64,000 bases of DNA, from contig JABSRU010000008.1 in assembly GCA_013214965.1 (NCBI GenBank), positions 62,001 to 126,000 of the forward strand, read 5' to 3'. The DNA comes from Gammaproteobacteria bacterium. Lineage in GTDB: Bacteria > Pseudomonadota > Gammaproteobacteria > Enterobacterales > Psychrobiaceae. Shown here piece after piece: positions 28,123 through 38,694 of the stretch. Position numbers and translations under genes: made by a program. The notes beneath the pieces are model-generated. The model saw nothing but the letters and a program-made list of their open reading frames with translations, had not been told where the DNA came from and ran no database searches. How positions within the stretch are numbered: position 1 is the first letter of the stretch; each line of letters starts with the position of its first letter.

Positions 28123-28515
28123 ATGAGCCAAAAAATTTGGGTCGCTGCAGGCGTTATCGAAAACGCTAATGGTGAAATACTAATTGCTAAGCGCTTAGCG
28201 CATCTTCACCAAGGCGGTAAATGGGAATTTCCCGGTGGCAAAGTCGAAGCGAATGAAACTGCCCTCCAAGCACTCAGCAGAGAACTAATCGAAGAAGTGA
28301 ATATTGAGATTAATGGCGGAATATCGTTGCTCAAACTTGAACATGACTACGGTGACAAAATAGTGATTTTGGACTTTTTTCATGTTACCGACTTTCGTGG
28401 CGAAGCTAAGGGGTTGGAACAGCAAGAAATATGTTGGGTTAAAAAATCCCTGTTAAAAAATTATCAATTTCCTGCCGCTAACCAACCTGTGATCGAAGCC
28501 TTAATTAAAAACTAG
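28123..28515 (+). CDS. mutT: 8-oxo-dGTP diphosphatase MutT
   Basis: A 130-residue Nudix hydrolase that removes oxidised dGTP from the nucleotide pool. The Nudix box [17 protein letters not shown]...EE is intact except that the usual Gly after EE-x is Asn (EEVNI). The acidic catalytic residues are kept, so activity is likely. I start at ATG 28123 rather than TTG 28120. It overlaps the convergent yacG by 4 bp. Confidence 0.9.
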   Translation: MSQKIWVAAGVIENANGEILIAKRLAHLHQGGKWEFPGGKVEANETALQALSRELIEEVNIEINGGISLLKLEHDYGDKIVILDFFHVTDFRGEAKGLEQQEICWVKKSLLKNYQFPAANQPVIEALIKN

Positions 28516-28724
28516 TCTTGTTGAAAAAAATCATTGTCCAGTGGCAAATCGAACTCGTCAAAACTGGCTAGTTGTGGGTCTGTTGCCCCAGGGATCGCAT
28601 GGGCTTCACTGGCCCATTCGCCTAAATCGATTAATTTACAGCGCTTACAACAAAAGGGTCTGAACTCGCTGAGTTTAGTCCAAGGCACGTCTTTTTTACA
28701 GGTAGGGCAAGGTACAATAGTCAT
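28512..28724 (-). CDS. yacG: DNA gyrase inhibitor YacG
   Basis: A 70-residue zinc protein with CPTCKK near the start and [16 protein letters not shown], giving the four-Cys zinc site of YacG. It binds GyrB and inhibits gyrase. It is the last gene of the pilB-pilC-pilD-coaE-zapD-yacG run, the same order as in Shewanella and Vibrio. Confidence 0.95.
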   Translation of the reverse strand: MTIVPCPTCKKDVPWTKLSEFRPFCCKRCKLIDLGEWASEAHAIPGATDPQLASFDEFDLPLDNDFFQQD

Positions 28725-28733
28725 AGGGATAAT

Positions 28734-29468
28734 CTAACAGCAGGAAATAGCGAACTTTATATCATGGATCTGCTGGCCATTCAATGCACTAAATCTAATG
28801 GCAAAACGATTACGATAACCACTAACATTAGGATAACAACCTTGATGACCACTTAGTTTAACGCGCAGTAATTGATTTTTTTCACAAGTGGCTTGATAAA
28901 AACCAGCAATCGCGACGTATTCTTCATAACTAACGGATTCACGCAACATATGAAGTAATAACTCCACTGCATCAATGGTCATTTTAAAGGGTTGCAGCCA
29001 TCGTTCAATATCCGACGTTCGTTGTTCTTGCGGTAGTTGTTGCCAGCAATACAATAATGGCGTATCAAAATTGCAGCCACCGCCAGGTAATGCCAGTTTA
29101 TTTTTAATTTGGTGAAGAATTTGGTCGCCGCTGATAAGACCTTGGGCTTTGTTCGGCTGTGATTGATGAAAAGAAAAACTTTGAATTTTATCGAGTAAAA
29201 TAGTTAATTGGACGTTATCAATATTATCAGCATCACGCCATTGCGTTAAATGATGTTCTTGTTCTTCGAGATCTTTAATTAACTCTTTCTTTAATTCGCC
29301 ACGATCGACGAGCTCTGCAAGTGAAAACAAGCAATCAAAAAAAGGTTTAAATCCTGCTGTACTATCGAGTTTTCGAAAGCGATCGATTTGCTGCGCTAAA
29401 TACTCAATCCTAAGATAACTACGAATTTTCTCATTAAGAGGGTGTTCATAAATAATAATGTCAGACAT
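28734..29468 (-). CDS. zapD: Cell division protein ZapD
   Basis: A 244-residue protein that cross-links FtsZ filaments at the division ring. The N-terminus IIYEHPLNEKIRSYLRIEYL is characteristic, and the length is that of E. coli ZapD. It is 9 bp from yacG and 42 bp from coaE in the same direction. Confidence 0.95.
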   Translation of the reverse strand: MSDIIIYEHPLNEKIRSYLRIEYLAQQIDRFRKLDSTAGFKPFFDCLFSLAELVDRGELKKELIKDLEEQEHHLTQWRDADNIDNVQLTILLDKIQSFSFHQSQPNKAQGLISGDQILHQIKNKLALPGGGCNFDTPLLYCWQQLPQEQRTSDIERWLQPFKMTIDAVELLLHMLRESVSYEEYVAIAGFYQATCEKNQLLRVKLSGHQGCYPNVSGYRNRFAIRFSALNGQQIHDIKFAISCC

Positions 29469-29510
29469 AACTCATCATTTTTTTGTAAGTTTAAATCTCA
29501 CTGATAAAGC

Positions 29511-30113
29511 CTATGGCTTAATTAGTGCTGTATACTTATCATGCAACTTTTTGACATCGTTAGTCAACCCATTGATCGTACCATTATTTTCGATGATATC
29601 ATCTGATAGCGTTAGTCTTTTGCTGCGACTTGCTTGCGCGGCGATAATTGACTTTACCTGTTGCTCTGAAGTGCTATCTCGTTGCATCGTTCGCTCAACC
29701 TGAGTCTGCTCGACACTATCAACCACTAGTATACGGCTCACCATGTTTTGCATGTTATTTTCGATTAATAACGGTGCGACTAATAAGCAGTAGGGTGAAG
29801 TCGCGAGTTTTAGTTGCTGCGTTATTTCTTGGCGAATCAGAGGATGAAGCAAATCATTGAGCCATTGTTTGTGATCGGAGTTACTAAAAATAAGTTGACG
29901 CAATACGCTGCGGTTTAAAGAACGGTCGCCACAAATAACGCTAGGACCAAAATGCTCAGCTATTTTGGCCAGTGTCGGAGTGCCGCAAGCAACGACCTCG
30001 CGAGCGACAATATCAGCATCGACAATATCGACACCATAGTCAGCGAATATATTAGCGACTGTTGTTTTTCCGCTGGCGATACCGCCGGTTAATCCAATAA
30101 CTAATTGACTCAT
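29511..30113 (-). CDS. coaE: Dephospho-CoA kinase
   Basis: A 200-residue P-loop kinase for the last step of coenzyme A synthesis. The Walker A motif is GLTGGIASGKTT; DYGVDIVDADIVAREVV binds the substrate. It starts 3 bp after the pilD stop. Confidence 0.96.
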   Translation of the reverse strand: MSQLVIGLTGGIASGKTTVANIFADYGVDIVDADIVAREVVACGTPTLAKIAEHFGPSVICGDRSLNRSVLRQLIFSNSDHKQWLNDLLHPLIRQEITQQLKLATSPYCLLVAPLLIENNMQNMVSRILVVDSVEQTQVERTMQRDSTSEQQVKSIIAAQASRSKRLTLSDDIIENNGTINGLTNDVKKLHDKYTALIKP

Positions 30114-30116
30114 TGC

Positions 30117-30989
30117 TTAACTTAAATAGCTCAGGTAAGCGGTGTTAATTTGCTCGCCCCACATTAGAGTTACCCAACCAGCCACGGCTAAATAAGGGCC
30201 AAAAGGAATTGGGATATTCTTGTCTTTACCTTTGAGGGTCAAAATAGTGATGCCTATTACGGCTCCAGCTACCGACGATAGTAAAATAGTCATCGCTAAA
30301 TATTGCCAGCCAAACCAAGCACCAAATAAGGCGAATAACTTAAAATCACCATAGCCCATGCCTTCTTTTCCGGTGATCAGTTTAAAGGCCCAGTAAATTG
30401 ACCATAAACTTAAATAGCCAATAGTTGCGCCAATCACCGAACTGTTTAAGTCGGTAAATGTACCATTAATATTTAATAGCATGCCGAGCCATAGCAAAGG
30501 CAACACAATGCTGTCGGGCAGTAACATTTTATCAATATCGATAAAGGTTAATGCCACTAACGCCCAAGTGAAAATAAGTCCAGCTAAACAAGCCCAAGTG
30601 ACTCCAAATTTAAACGCGACAGCAAAGGACAACAAGCCTGTAAGCAATTCAACGAGTGGGTAGCGAGCCGAGATCGATAAGCTACATTTACTGCATTTAC
30701 CTCTAAGCCACAAGTAGCTAACAATCGGAATATTCTCTAACGCGGTTATTTCATGTTGGCATTGGGGACAACATGAGCGCGGCAGCATTAAATTGTAAGC
30801 CGCACTGTCTATCTGCTGACCCTCAATCTCAAAATATTCGCAGGCTTCGCTTTTAAATTCTTGTTCCATCATAATGGGTAAACGATGGATTACCACATTT
30901 AAAAAACTACCAATTAACAGACCCAGCACCGTGACACAACCATAAAAATAGACCGGATTGTGATTAAAAAGACTAACGACTTCATTCAT
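30117..30989 (-). CDS. pilD: Type IV prepilin peptidase and N-methyltransferase PilD
   Basis: A 290-residue inner-membrane aspartic protease that cuts prepilin leaders and methylates the new N-terminus. Two CxxC pairs of the cytoplasmic loop are present (CPQC, CSKC). The catalytic Asp residues lie in TFIDIDKMLLPD and GMGYGDFKLFA. It serves pilA here and likely also the pilin-like gene near 57.5 kb and any type II secretion pseudopilins. Confidence 0.96.
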   Translation of the reverse strand: MNEVVSLFNHNPVYFYGCVTVLGLLIGSFLNVVIHRLPIMMEQEFKSEACEYFEIEGQQIDSAAYNLMLPRSCCPQCQHEITALENIPIVSYLWLRGKCSKCSLSISARYPLVELLTGLLSFAVAFKFGVTWACLAGLIFTWALVALTFIDIDKMLLPDSIVLPLLWLGMLLNINGTFTDLNSSVIGATIGYLSLWSIYWAFKLITGKEGMGYGDFKLFALFGAWFGWQYLAMTILLSSVAGAVIGITILTLKGKDKNIPIPFGPYLAVAGWVTLMWGEQINTAYLSYLS

Positions 30990-31002
30990 TCTTATCTGTT
31001 AC

Positions 31003-32241
31003 CTAAATAATCTTACCAATCTCAAATATCGGTAAATACATCCCAATAATTAAACCACCAACCAGCGTACCAATCACCACCATTAACATAGGTTCAATTA
31101 ACGTTGTTAAGCCATCTACTGCATCATCGACTTCCATTTCATAAATTGATGCGACTTTGTTTAACATATCATCAATAGAGCCAGATTCTTCGCCAATCAT
31201 AATCATCTGTAATAACAGCTCAGGAAAAACATTGGTGGTACGCATGGCAAGATTAAGCATTAATCCGCTTTCTACTTCTTCTTTTGCGTCTAATATGGCA
31301 TCGCGATATAAAGCGTTACCCGAAGCGCCTGCAGCAGAATTTAACCCTTCAAGTAATGGTACACCGGCATTAAACGTGGTGGCTAAGGTTCGACTAAAAC
31401 GAGCCACCGACGATTTATGTAGAATAGGGCCGATTACGGGTATTTTCAATAAAAACAAATCTGTTTTGTCTCGCACTTTCAAAGAGTTAAAGTGGGCACG
31501 TTTAAACAGCCAAATTGCTGCGATTAATCCACCAACAATGATCCACCAATATTCTTGAACTGCGCGGGATATGCCGAGGATGAACTGGGTAAATGCTGGT
31601 AATTCAGCGCCAAAGCTAGCGAATATCTCTTCAAATTGTGGCACGACAAACAATAACAGTAGCAAGGTCACGCCAAAGGCGACAGCAACAACCGCTGCAG
31701 GATAAAACATCGCTTTTTTAATTTTTGATTTTAATGCTTCGGTTTTTTCGAGGTACATCGCAATACGATCGTAAACATTATCCAGCGAGCCCGACTGTTC
31801 ACCGGCCGCCACTAAATCGACATAGAGTGAGTCAAAATATTTACGGTGCGGACGCAACGCATCGGCCACCGGCACACCGGCTTGAATTTCGGCGTTTATT
31901 TCCGTTAATAGCTCTCGCATTGCTGGTTTTTCATGGCCGTCGGCGACAATCTTAAAGCTTTGTACTAACGGCACACCAGCGATTAGCATGGTCGCAATTT
32001 GCCGGGTGACCACAGCAATGTCGACAGCTAATACTTTATTTCCTGAGCCTAAGGTCATTAAGGGTTCAGATTTTTTCACCACTTTAGTGGTAGTAACCCC
32101 TTGTTTTCGCAGCAGTGCTTTGACTTCAAGGTTACTGGTTCCCTTTATTTCACCGCTCGACTTTTTGCCTTTACGGTTAATCCCTGCCCAACGATATGTA
32201 TTGATCTTGGGTTGTTTTTTCTTTTTTGTCGGCGTTGCCAT
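31003..32241 (-). CDS. pilC: Type IV pilus inner-membrane platform protein PilC
   Basis: A 412-residue GspF/PilC-family protein with two repeated cytoplasmic domains and three membrane helices (about 170-195, 220-245, 380-405). Conserved stretches are AVVTRQIATMLIAGVPL and GEESGSIDDMLNKVA. It couples the assembly ATPase PilB to the pilus base. Confidence 0.96.
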   Translation of the reverse strand: MATPTKKKKQPKINTYRWAGINRKGKKSSGEIKGTSNLEVKALLRKQGVTTTKVVKKSEPLMTLGSGNKVLAVDIAVVTRQIATMLIAGVPLVQSFKIVADGHEKPAMRELLTEINAEIQAGVPVADALRPHRKYFDSLYVDLVAAGEQSGSLDNVYDRIAMYLEKTEALKSKIKKAMFYPAAVVAVAFGVTLLLLLFVVPQFEEIFASFGAELPAFTQFILGISRAVQEYWWIIVGGLIAAIWLFKRAHFNSLKVRDKTDLFLLKIPVIGPILHKSSVARFSRTLATTFNAGVPLLEGLNSAAGASGNALYRDAILDAKEEVESGLMLNLAMRTTNVFPELLLQMIMIGEESGSIDDMLNKVASIYEMEVDDAVDGLTTLIEPMLMVVIGTLVGGLIIGMYLPIFEIGKII

Positions 32242-32267
32242 TGTAATATCCTATTTACAGTCGGTGA

Positions 32268-33974
32268 CTAAAGACTAGTGACTCGACTCACTTCCGTTAA
32301 GCTGGTAACACCTTGTCCTGCTTTCACTAATCCTGAACGTCTTAAGTTAGCAACACCATCTTGCTGTGCTGCGTCGGCAATGGCGATTGAATTGCCACCA
32401 TCCATAATTATGCGACCTATTTTGTCGGTCATCGGCATTGTTTCATAAATACCGACTCGTCCTTTGTAACCATTAGCGCATTTATCGCAACCAATCGGTT
32501 TAAATAAGGTTAGTCCATTGTTAATCATTTCGATAGTGTAACCAAGCTCTAATAATTGTTCGGTTGGTACATTGTCTGCTTCTTTACAGTGTTCACACAA
32601 TCGTCGTGCTAGTCGTTGGGCAATGATTAATGATACTGAACTGGCAATATTATAGCCCTGCACACCCATATTAACTAAACGGGTAATCGTTTCGGCTGCA
32701 GAGTTAGTGTGTAAGGTTGACAGCACCAAGTGACCGGTTTGAGCCGCTTTAATCGCGATTTCTGCAGTTTCTAAATCTCGTATTTCACCCACCATCACAA
32801 CATCGGGATCTTGACGTAAAAAAGCCCGTAGCGCTTTAGAAAAATCGAGACCCGCTTTAGTATTGATGTGTACTTGATTAACCCCAGTTAAGTTAATTTC
32901 CACCGGATCTTCAGCGGTTGAAATATTACGCTCAGTGGTATTTAAAATATTTAAGCCAGTATATAAGGATACCGTTTTACCCGAACCAGTAGGTCCGGTG
33001 ACTAAAATCATCCCTTGTGGTTGATTTAGGTGATGCAGATATAATGCTTTCTGTTCTGGCTCATAACCTAAGGAGTCAATCCCCATCATCGCGATTGATG
33101 AGTCTAAAATACGTAGCACCATTTTTTCACCAAACAACGTTGGCAGGGAGCTAACACGGAAATCGATTGATTTTTTATCGGAAATTTTTAGTTTAATCCG
33201 GCCATCTTGTGGTACTCGCTTTTCTGCGATATCCATCTTTGACATTACCTTAATTCGAGCAGCTAATCGCGCGGCTAAATAGGCTGGAGGGCTTCCCATC
33301 TCATGCAAAATCCCATCAATTCTAAACCGAACTCGATAGGTATTTTCGTAGGGCTCAAAGTGTAAATCGGACGCGCCTTTGCGAATCGCATCCGTTAATA
33401 ACTTGTTAATATAGGTGACAATCGGGCGATCGGCTTTATCGGGATCGTCACTGCCTTCGACCGTCGTATTATCGTCCACCTCAATCCCAGCCAGCTCGTC
33501 TTCATCAAAACTGTCTAAGGAAAGGGCATTGCTGTCATTTTCAAAAACTTTATTAATGGTGTCTTGTAATTGCTGTTCGCAAACTAAAATGGCTTCGGTG
33601 CGCATGCCAGCATTAAATTGAAACTCTTCGATGGCGGCAATGTTAGTGGGGTCACCAATCGCAATATAGAGTCTATTACCTCGAATGTATAACGGCAGTG
33701 CCGAGTGTTTTAAGGCGCGCTTTTCATTTAATAATTCAGTGGGCAATAAGTTATGATCAAAACAACTTAAATCAAACAATGGCATGCCAAACTCACGGCT
33801 ACACAATCGAGCAAATCCCATCGAATTAATGACGTTATTCTCAATTAAGTGGCTTAAAAAGGGTCGTTTTTCGGATTCCGCTGCCGTGGCTGCCGTTTGC
33901 GCAGCCGCTTCAGTCATCAGTTCATGACGAACGATTAAACTTAACAATCCATGATAGGTAGAAGCTCTGGCCAT
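32268..33974 (-). CDS. pilB: Type IV pilus assembly ATPase PilB
   Basis: A 568-residue hexameric motor. The N-terminal MshEN/GSPII_E region precedes the ATPase domain with Walker A VTGPTGSGKT, Asp box around EDPVEINL, Walker B DPDVVMVGEIRD and the zinc-binding CEHC/CDKC pairs. Divergent from pilA with a 248 bp gap that contains a tandem repeat. Confidence 0.96.
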   Translation of the reverse strand: MARASTYHGLLSLIVRHELMTEAAAQTAATAAESEKRPFLSHLIENNVINSMGFARLCSREFGMPLFDLSCFDHNLLPTELLNEKRALKHSALPLYIRGNRLYIAIGDPTNIAAIEEFQFNAGMRTEAILVCEQQLQDTINKVFENDSNALSLDSFDEDELAGIEVDDNTTVEGSDDPDKADRPIVTYINKLLTDAIRKGASDLHFEPYENTYRVRFRIDGILHEMGSPPAYLAARLAARIKVMSKMDIAEKRVPQDGRIKLKISDKKSIDFRVSSLPTLFGEKMVLRILDSSIAMMGIDSLGYEPEQKALYLHHLNQPQGMILVTGPTGSGKTVSLYTGLNILNTTERNISTAEDPVEINLTGVNQVHINTKAGLDFSKALRAFLRQDPDVVMVGEIRDLETAEIAIKAAQTGHLVLSTLHTNSAAETITRLVNMGVQGYNIASSVSLIIAQRLARRLCEHCKEADNVPTEQLLELGYTIEMINNGLTLFKPIGCDKCANGYKGRVGIYETMPMTDKIGRIIMDGGNSIAIADAAQQDGVANLRRSGLVKAGQGVTSLTEVSRVTSL

Positions 33975-34084
33975 TGAATTCCTTGAATGCGCAATGAGTT
34001 AGAAGTAAGTATTACAACCCTAGCGCTTATATTAACCTAAAATAATAGACACTTATATCATTTAAGTGCGAGTTATTAAATTAT

Positions 34085-34170
34085 ATTATTTAGTAATAAC
34101 TTACAATCTTTGGATTTTATTTCTAACATTATTTAGTAATAGCTTACAATCTTTGGGTTTTATTTCTGAT
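34085..34170. repeat. 43 bp imperfect tandem duplication in the pilA upstream region
   Basis: Two copies (34085-34127 and 34128-34170) begin ATTATTTAGTAATA and differ at about four positions; ATTATTAGG after 34170 may start a third copy. Each contains CTTACAATCTTTGG. It lies 50 to 140 bp before pilA and may hold regulator sites. Confidence 0.75.
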
Positions 34171-34222
34171 ATTATTAGGTTAGTATTTGCTTTTGAGTTT
34201 AAATGTCTAATAGGGAATAATG

Positions 34223-34621
34223 ATGAAAAAAGCACAACGAGGTTTTACCTTAATTGAATTAATGATCGTGGTAGCGATTATCGGTATTTTAGCTGCTGTT
34301 GCATTACCGCAATATCAAAAGTATACGCAAAAAGCTAGATTTGCTGATGTTAACGTGACTATGGATGGTATTAGAGCTGCGATGGCTGTTTGTTTAAATT
34401 TAGAGAGCGATATTGAGCAATGTAGTTCATATGAGCAACTAGGCATTGATGAACCCGGAATAACTGTTAATATCGAGTCTATAGAAATAGAAGCTGGATT
34501 GATTACTGTTACTGGCACAACGGCTGCTGGTGGATATACAAACGTAATAGAAGCTACTGATGCTGCTGCATTTACTCAAACTGGCACTTGTCTTGACGAG
34601 GCAGTCCGTTATTGTCACTAG
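34223..34621 (+). CDS. pilA: Type IV major pilin PilA
   Basis: A 132-residue prepilin. The leader is cut at KAQRG before [20 protein letters not shown], and Glu5 of the mature protein is present. The globular part has two Cys pairs (C-x9-C near residue 55 and C-x8-C at the end), the second forming the C-terminal D-loop. It sits at the usual place beside pilB. An adjacent ATG at 34220 is possible. Confidence 0.93.
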   Translation: MKKAQRGFTLIELMIVVAIIGILAAVALPQYQKYTQKARFADVNVTMDGIRAAMAVCLNLESDIEQCSSYEQLGIDEPGITVNIESIEIEAGLITVTGTTAAGGYTNVIEATDAAAFTQTGTCLDEAVRYCH

Positions 34622-34637
34622 AATATAGTATTTTCTG

Positions 34638-34670
34638 AACCGCCTAAAAATTATTTAAGCGGTTTTTTTA
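34638..34670 (+). terminator. Rho-independent terminator after pilA
   Basis: Stem AACCGC/GCGGTT extended by TAAA/TTTA around an AT-rich loop, followed by seven T residues. Confidence 0.82.
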
Positions 34671-34691
34671 TGTCTGAAATTTGTTAGTCCG

Positions 34692-35561
<870 letters not shown>

Positions 35562-35580
35562 TTATCCGTTGAATCATTCA

Positions 35581-36060
35581 CTAATAAGTCGTTAATGTCA
35601 GAGTATTATTTCGTTGGTGTAATTCTAACTGTTTTAGCGCATTCATGCCTAGTAAAATTGTGTTGTCGGTCATGCCCGGATTTAAATTAGCACTGAGATT
35701 GAGTAATTCTATTTCGCCAATTTTTAAGCTGTCTATTTGCGTAGCGGTGACATTGACCATGCCGTTAGCGGTTTTTACCGGGAATGATTCACCAGCGCTT
35801 AAGCCTAATTTTTTACCAAGGTGAGCCGGAATGGATACTTCGGTCGCCCCAGTATCTAATAAAAGCAGCACCGCGACATTATTTATGGTGGCACCGACAT
35901 AGTAATGCCCTTGAGCTGTTGGGCTTAAGACTAATGAGATGCGACCGTCCGTTAAATGATTGGACTTCATATTGAGGTTTGGATTAAGTTTTAGTGCTAT
36001 TTTTTCCTGAAAATAGTAAGCAAAAGCAACCAGGATTAAGCACCAAAAAATCACCCACAT
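35581..36060 (-). CDS. Membrane-anchored retropepsin-like aspartic protease
   Basis: A 159-residue protein with one N-terminal membrane helix (about residues 2-20) and a clan AA aspartic protease domain. The active site is LLDTGATEVSIP and the flap region is VKTANGMV; ILLGMNAL near the end is the second hydrophobic-Gly motif. Such proteins act as dimers. Substrate unknown. The ATG at 36060 follows AGGGAAAATA and is preferred to a GTG at 36081. Divergent from ampD. Confidence 0.85.
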   Translation of the reverse strand: MWVIFWCLILVAFAYYFQEKIALKLNPNLNMKSNHLTDGRISLVLSPTAQGHYYVGATINNVAVLLLLDTGATEVSIPAHLGKKLGLSAGESFPVKTANGMVNVTATQIDSLKIGEIELLNLSANLNPGMTDNTILLGMNALKQLELHQRNNTLTLTTY

Positions 36061-36145
36061 TATTTTCCCTATTCTATCCACTTACAATCCCTATCATATC
36101 GACTTACAATCCTAATGAGAATTTAACTATAGCATTATAGGCCGT

Positions 36146-36700
36146 ATGAAATATATCCACCAAAACCAAATTAGTTGGCTCGACAGTGTTAAAAAGTGCC
36201 GCTCTAGCCATTATGATCAGCGGCCTAGCGATATTGATATCTCATTATTGGTGATCCACAACATTAGCTTGCCACCGGGGCAATTTGGTGGTGATTATAT
36301 TGATGACTTATTTTTAGGTCAGTTAGATCCAGCGGCCGATCCTTATTTTGAGCAGCTAAAAGGTTTAAGAGTATCAGCCCACTGTATGATTAATCGGCAA
36401 GGGCAGGTGACACAATATGTTTCGCTGTTAGATCGGGCTTGGCATGCGGGACGCTCATTATTTGAAGGCCATGATGATTGTAATAATTTTTCCATTGGCA
36501 TTGAGTTAGAGGGTACCGATGAACTTGCTTACACTGATGCACAATATCTAGCTTTATCAGCGCTAACTAACACGCTGCAGCAGCAGTTTTCGAGCATTAC
36601 CAAGGAGCGTATTGTTGGTCATTGTGACATAGCGCCTGGTCGCAAGACCGATCCCGGTCGAGCTTTTGATTGGTCTCGCTATTTTGCCATGTTAGGATAA
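36146..36700 (+). CDS. ampD: 1,6-anhydro-N-acetylmuramyl-L-alanine amidase AmpD
   Basis: A 184-residue cytoplasmic zinc amidase for peptidoglycan recycling. Zinc ligands: His in VIHNISLPPG, His in AHCMINR-type and WHAG regions, and the C-terminal GHCDIAPGRKTDPG (His and Asp). It feeds anhydro-MurNAc to AnmK, also in this window, and indirectly sets AmpR signalling. Confidence 0.95.
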   Translation: MKYIHQNQISWLDSVKKCRSSHYDQRPSDIDISLLVIHNISLPPGQFGGDYIDDLFLGQLDPAADPYFEQLKGLRVSAHCMINRQGQVTQYVSLLDRAWHAGRSLFEGHDDCNNFSIGIELEGTDELAYTDAQYLALSALTNTLQQQFSSITKERIVGHCDIAPGRKTDPGRAFDWSRYFAMLG

Positions 36701-36729
36701 TTGATTATGAGGATAAAAATGAGTTAGGC

Positions 36730-37587
36730 ATGGCACTGTTTTCTATATTAATTGTTTTATTACTGGAGCGAACGCTTGAGCTGGGACAACGTTGGCAGTT
36801 TGAATATTGGTTTAATAAATTTAGTCAAAAACTAGCCAGTGTCTTCGAACCTACTGCGCTGTTATTTCCAGTGTTGGTTTTGACTCTTCCGGCTTTACTA
36901 ACCTATGGTTTAGTCACCCTCGCCAGTGGCCTGTTATTTGGTGCAGTATCGTTATTATTGTGGGTGCTTATTCCCTTGCTTTGTGTCGGGTGCTTACATT
37001 ACCGTCGGCTTTATAAAAAGTATTTATTGAGTGTTTGTCATCAAGACATCCAGGGCAGTTATCATGTGGCGGCAGACTTAGCTGAGCTAGATATGTTAGC
37101 CGTTGAAGATCAAGCGATGTTAGGCGCTAAAGTGGGTCGATTGCTGGCTTGGATTAATTATCGATTTTATTGTGCCATTGTCTTGATGATGGTGATTGGC
37201 GGGCCTGTTGCAGTGGTTTTTTACGCCAGTGTTAGGCAAATAGAATTATTAGCTAAACGTCAGGCGTTACCGCAAGTAGCGCTGATTGAAAAATTACTGT
37301 TTACACTCGATTGGATCCCGGCGCGGATTGTCGCATTAGGTTATGTGCTAGTCGGTAATTTTTCCCATGCAATTCCGGTTTGGAGTCGTTCAATCTTTCA
37401 ACCTAAGTTATCGGCCTACGATTTAGTGACTAGTGTCGCGATGGCGGCAGAGCAAGTATCGCATTCATCATCAGAACCGGGTGTTTGTATGCAGAGTACT
37501 TGTCGATTGGTGCATTTAGCCAAACGAAACCTGATGTTATTACTTGCAGCTATCTCGTTATCGACTATTTTTAGTGTATTTATGTAA
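36730..37587 (+). CDS. ampE: AmpE-like integral membrane protein
   Basis: A 285-residue protein with about four membrane helices (N-terminal IVLLLERTLELG, segments near 45-95, 140-170 and the C-terminal end). AmpE is a putative sensor tied to beta-lactamase induction; the role is still unclear. The ATG at 36730 (MALFSILIVL) starts 29 bp after ampD. The frame is open 20 codons further up, but that part overlaps ampD and lacks homology. Confidence 0.87.
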   Translation: MALFSILIVLLLERTLELGQRWQFEYWFNKFSQKLASVFEPTALLFPVLVLTLPALLTYGLVTLASGLLFGAVSLLLWVLIPLLCVGCLHYRRLYKKYLLSVCHQDIQGSYHVAADLAELDMLAVEDQAMLGAKVGRLLAWINYRFYCAIVLMMVIGGPVAVVFYASVRQIELLAKRQALPQVALIEKLLFTLDWIPARIVALGYVLVGNFSHAIPVWSRSIFQPKLSAYDLVTSVAMAAEQVSHSSSEPGVCMQSTCRLVHLAKRNLMLLLAAISLSTIFSVFM

Positions 37588-37835
37588 CACAAATAATTCA
37601 AACAACTGTTTAATGGTCTTACCACTGTTTTAGATATCAATAATGTCGAGTATAAATTAGACATTTATTTTTTTAAGCGTAGCTTATTTCAAGTTATGCT
37701 CGTACCAAAGCCTGTATATCCATCGCTTCTGGTTTAAATGTTGATGTGCTTCAAGTCATCAATATTAAGGCAAGATGAATTTGGCGCATTTGTAGACAAA
37801 AACGTTTTTTTTTGTTAAATTTGCGACTACTGGTT

Positions 37836-37852
37836 AATTGGTATTACCAATT
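37836..37852 (+). promoter_or_regulatory. PdhR operator upstream of pdhR
   Basis: AATTGGTATTACCAATT is a near-perfect palindrome that matches the E. coli PdhR box AATTGGTnnnACCAATT. It is 16 bp before the pdhR start, in the position for autoregulation of the pdhR-aceEF operon, relieved by pyruvate. Confidence 0.9.
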
Positions 37853-37868
37853 ATAAGAAGAGGGAATA

Positions 37869-38636
37869 ATGACCTACCATAAAATCAGGCAGCCAAAACT
37901 ATCCGATGCGATTGTGACGGCACTTGAGACCATGATCCTTGAGGGTAGTTTGCGTCCCGGTGAGAAGTTACCGTCGGAACGGGATTTAGCCAAGCAGTTT
38001 GAGGTGTCGCGTCCTTCAGTAAGAGAAGCGATTCAGGCGTTAGAAAGCAAAGGATTATTATATCGTCGTCAAGGCGGTGGCACCTATGTTCAAGAACAGC
38101 TCTGGAAAAGCCTTAGCGATCCAGTACTGGAACTTATCGCCAACGATCCAGAAAGTCAGTATGACTTACTAGAATTTCGTCATGCGACAGAAGGAATGTT
38201 AGCGTTTTACGCGGCAATTCGTGGTACCGCTACTGACTTTGCCGCGATTAGACAGTGCCAAACAGCGATTAATGATGCGCAGAAAGCTCAAGATATTGAA
38301 CTGGAAGCCGACGCGATTGTTGAGTTGTATAAAGTCGTTGCCGAAGCGTCACATAATGTCGCGATGCTGCATCTGGTATTAAGTATGAGCCAGCTGCTGC
38401 GAGATAACATTGCACAAAACTTAGAGTTACTGTATCGCCATGACAATGCGGTTGAAATGAGTAACAAACATCGTAGTGCGTTAATTGAAGCGATTGTTTC
38501 ACGAGAATCAGAGCAAGCAAGAAATGCATCTAATGCTCACTTGGCCTATATCGAAGATATTTTATTGTCGGTACGTCAAGAAGATTCTCGGGTCCAACGT
38601 TCATTACGCCGAATCCAAAACAATGACCCTGCCTAA
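37869..38636 (+). CDS. pdhR: Pyruvate dehydrogenase complex repressor PdhR
   Basis: A 255-residue GntR-family regulator of the FadR subgroup. Winged helix at residues about 10-72 (EKLPSERDLAKQFEVSRPSVREA), followed by an all-helical FCD domain that binds pyruvate. It precedes aceE by 58 bp and has a PdhR box before it. Confidence 0.95.
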   Translation: MTYHKIRQPKLSDAIVTALETMILEGSLRPGEKLPSERDLAKQFEVSRPSVREAIQALESKGLLYRRQGGGTYVQEQLWKSLSDPVLELIANDPESQYDLLEFRHATEGMLAFYAAIRGTATDFAAIRQCQTAINDAQKAQDIELEADAIVELYKVVAEASHNVAMLHLVLSMSQLLRDNIAQNLELLYRHDNAVEMSNKHRSALIEAIVSRESEQARNASNAHLAYIEDILLSVRQEDSRVQRSLRRIQNNDPA

Positions 38637-38694
38637 GTGCGGGGTTGTTGTTTACGCATAAATAGTAATATAAATACATAAGAAGGATAACAAA

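Noticed and set aside
34178-34192. Possible sigma54 promoter before pilA (GG...TTTGC)
   Set aside because: The GG and GC elements are 9 bases apart instead of 10 and the TGGCAC part is poorly matched.
34066-34257. 63-codon frame over the pilA upstream region
   Set aside because: It is built on the tandem repeat and runs into pilA in another frame; product looks like random hydrophobic sequence.
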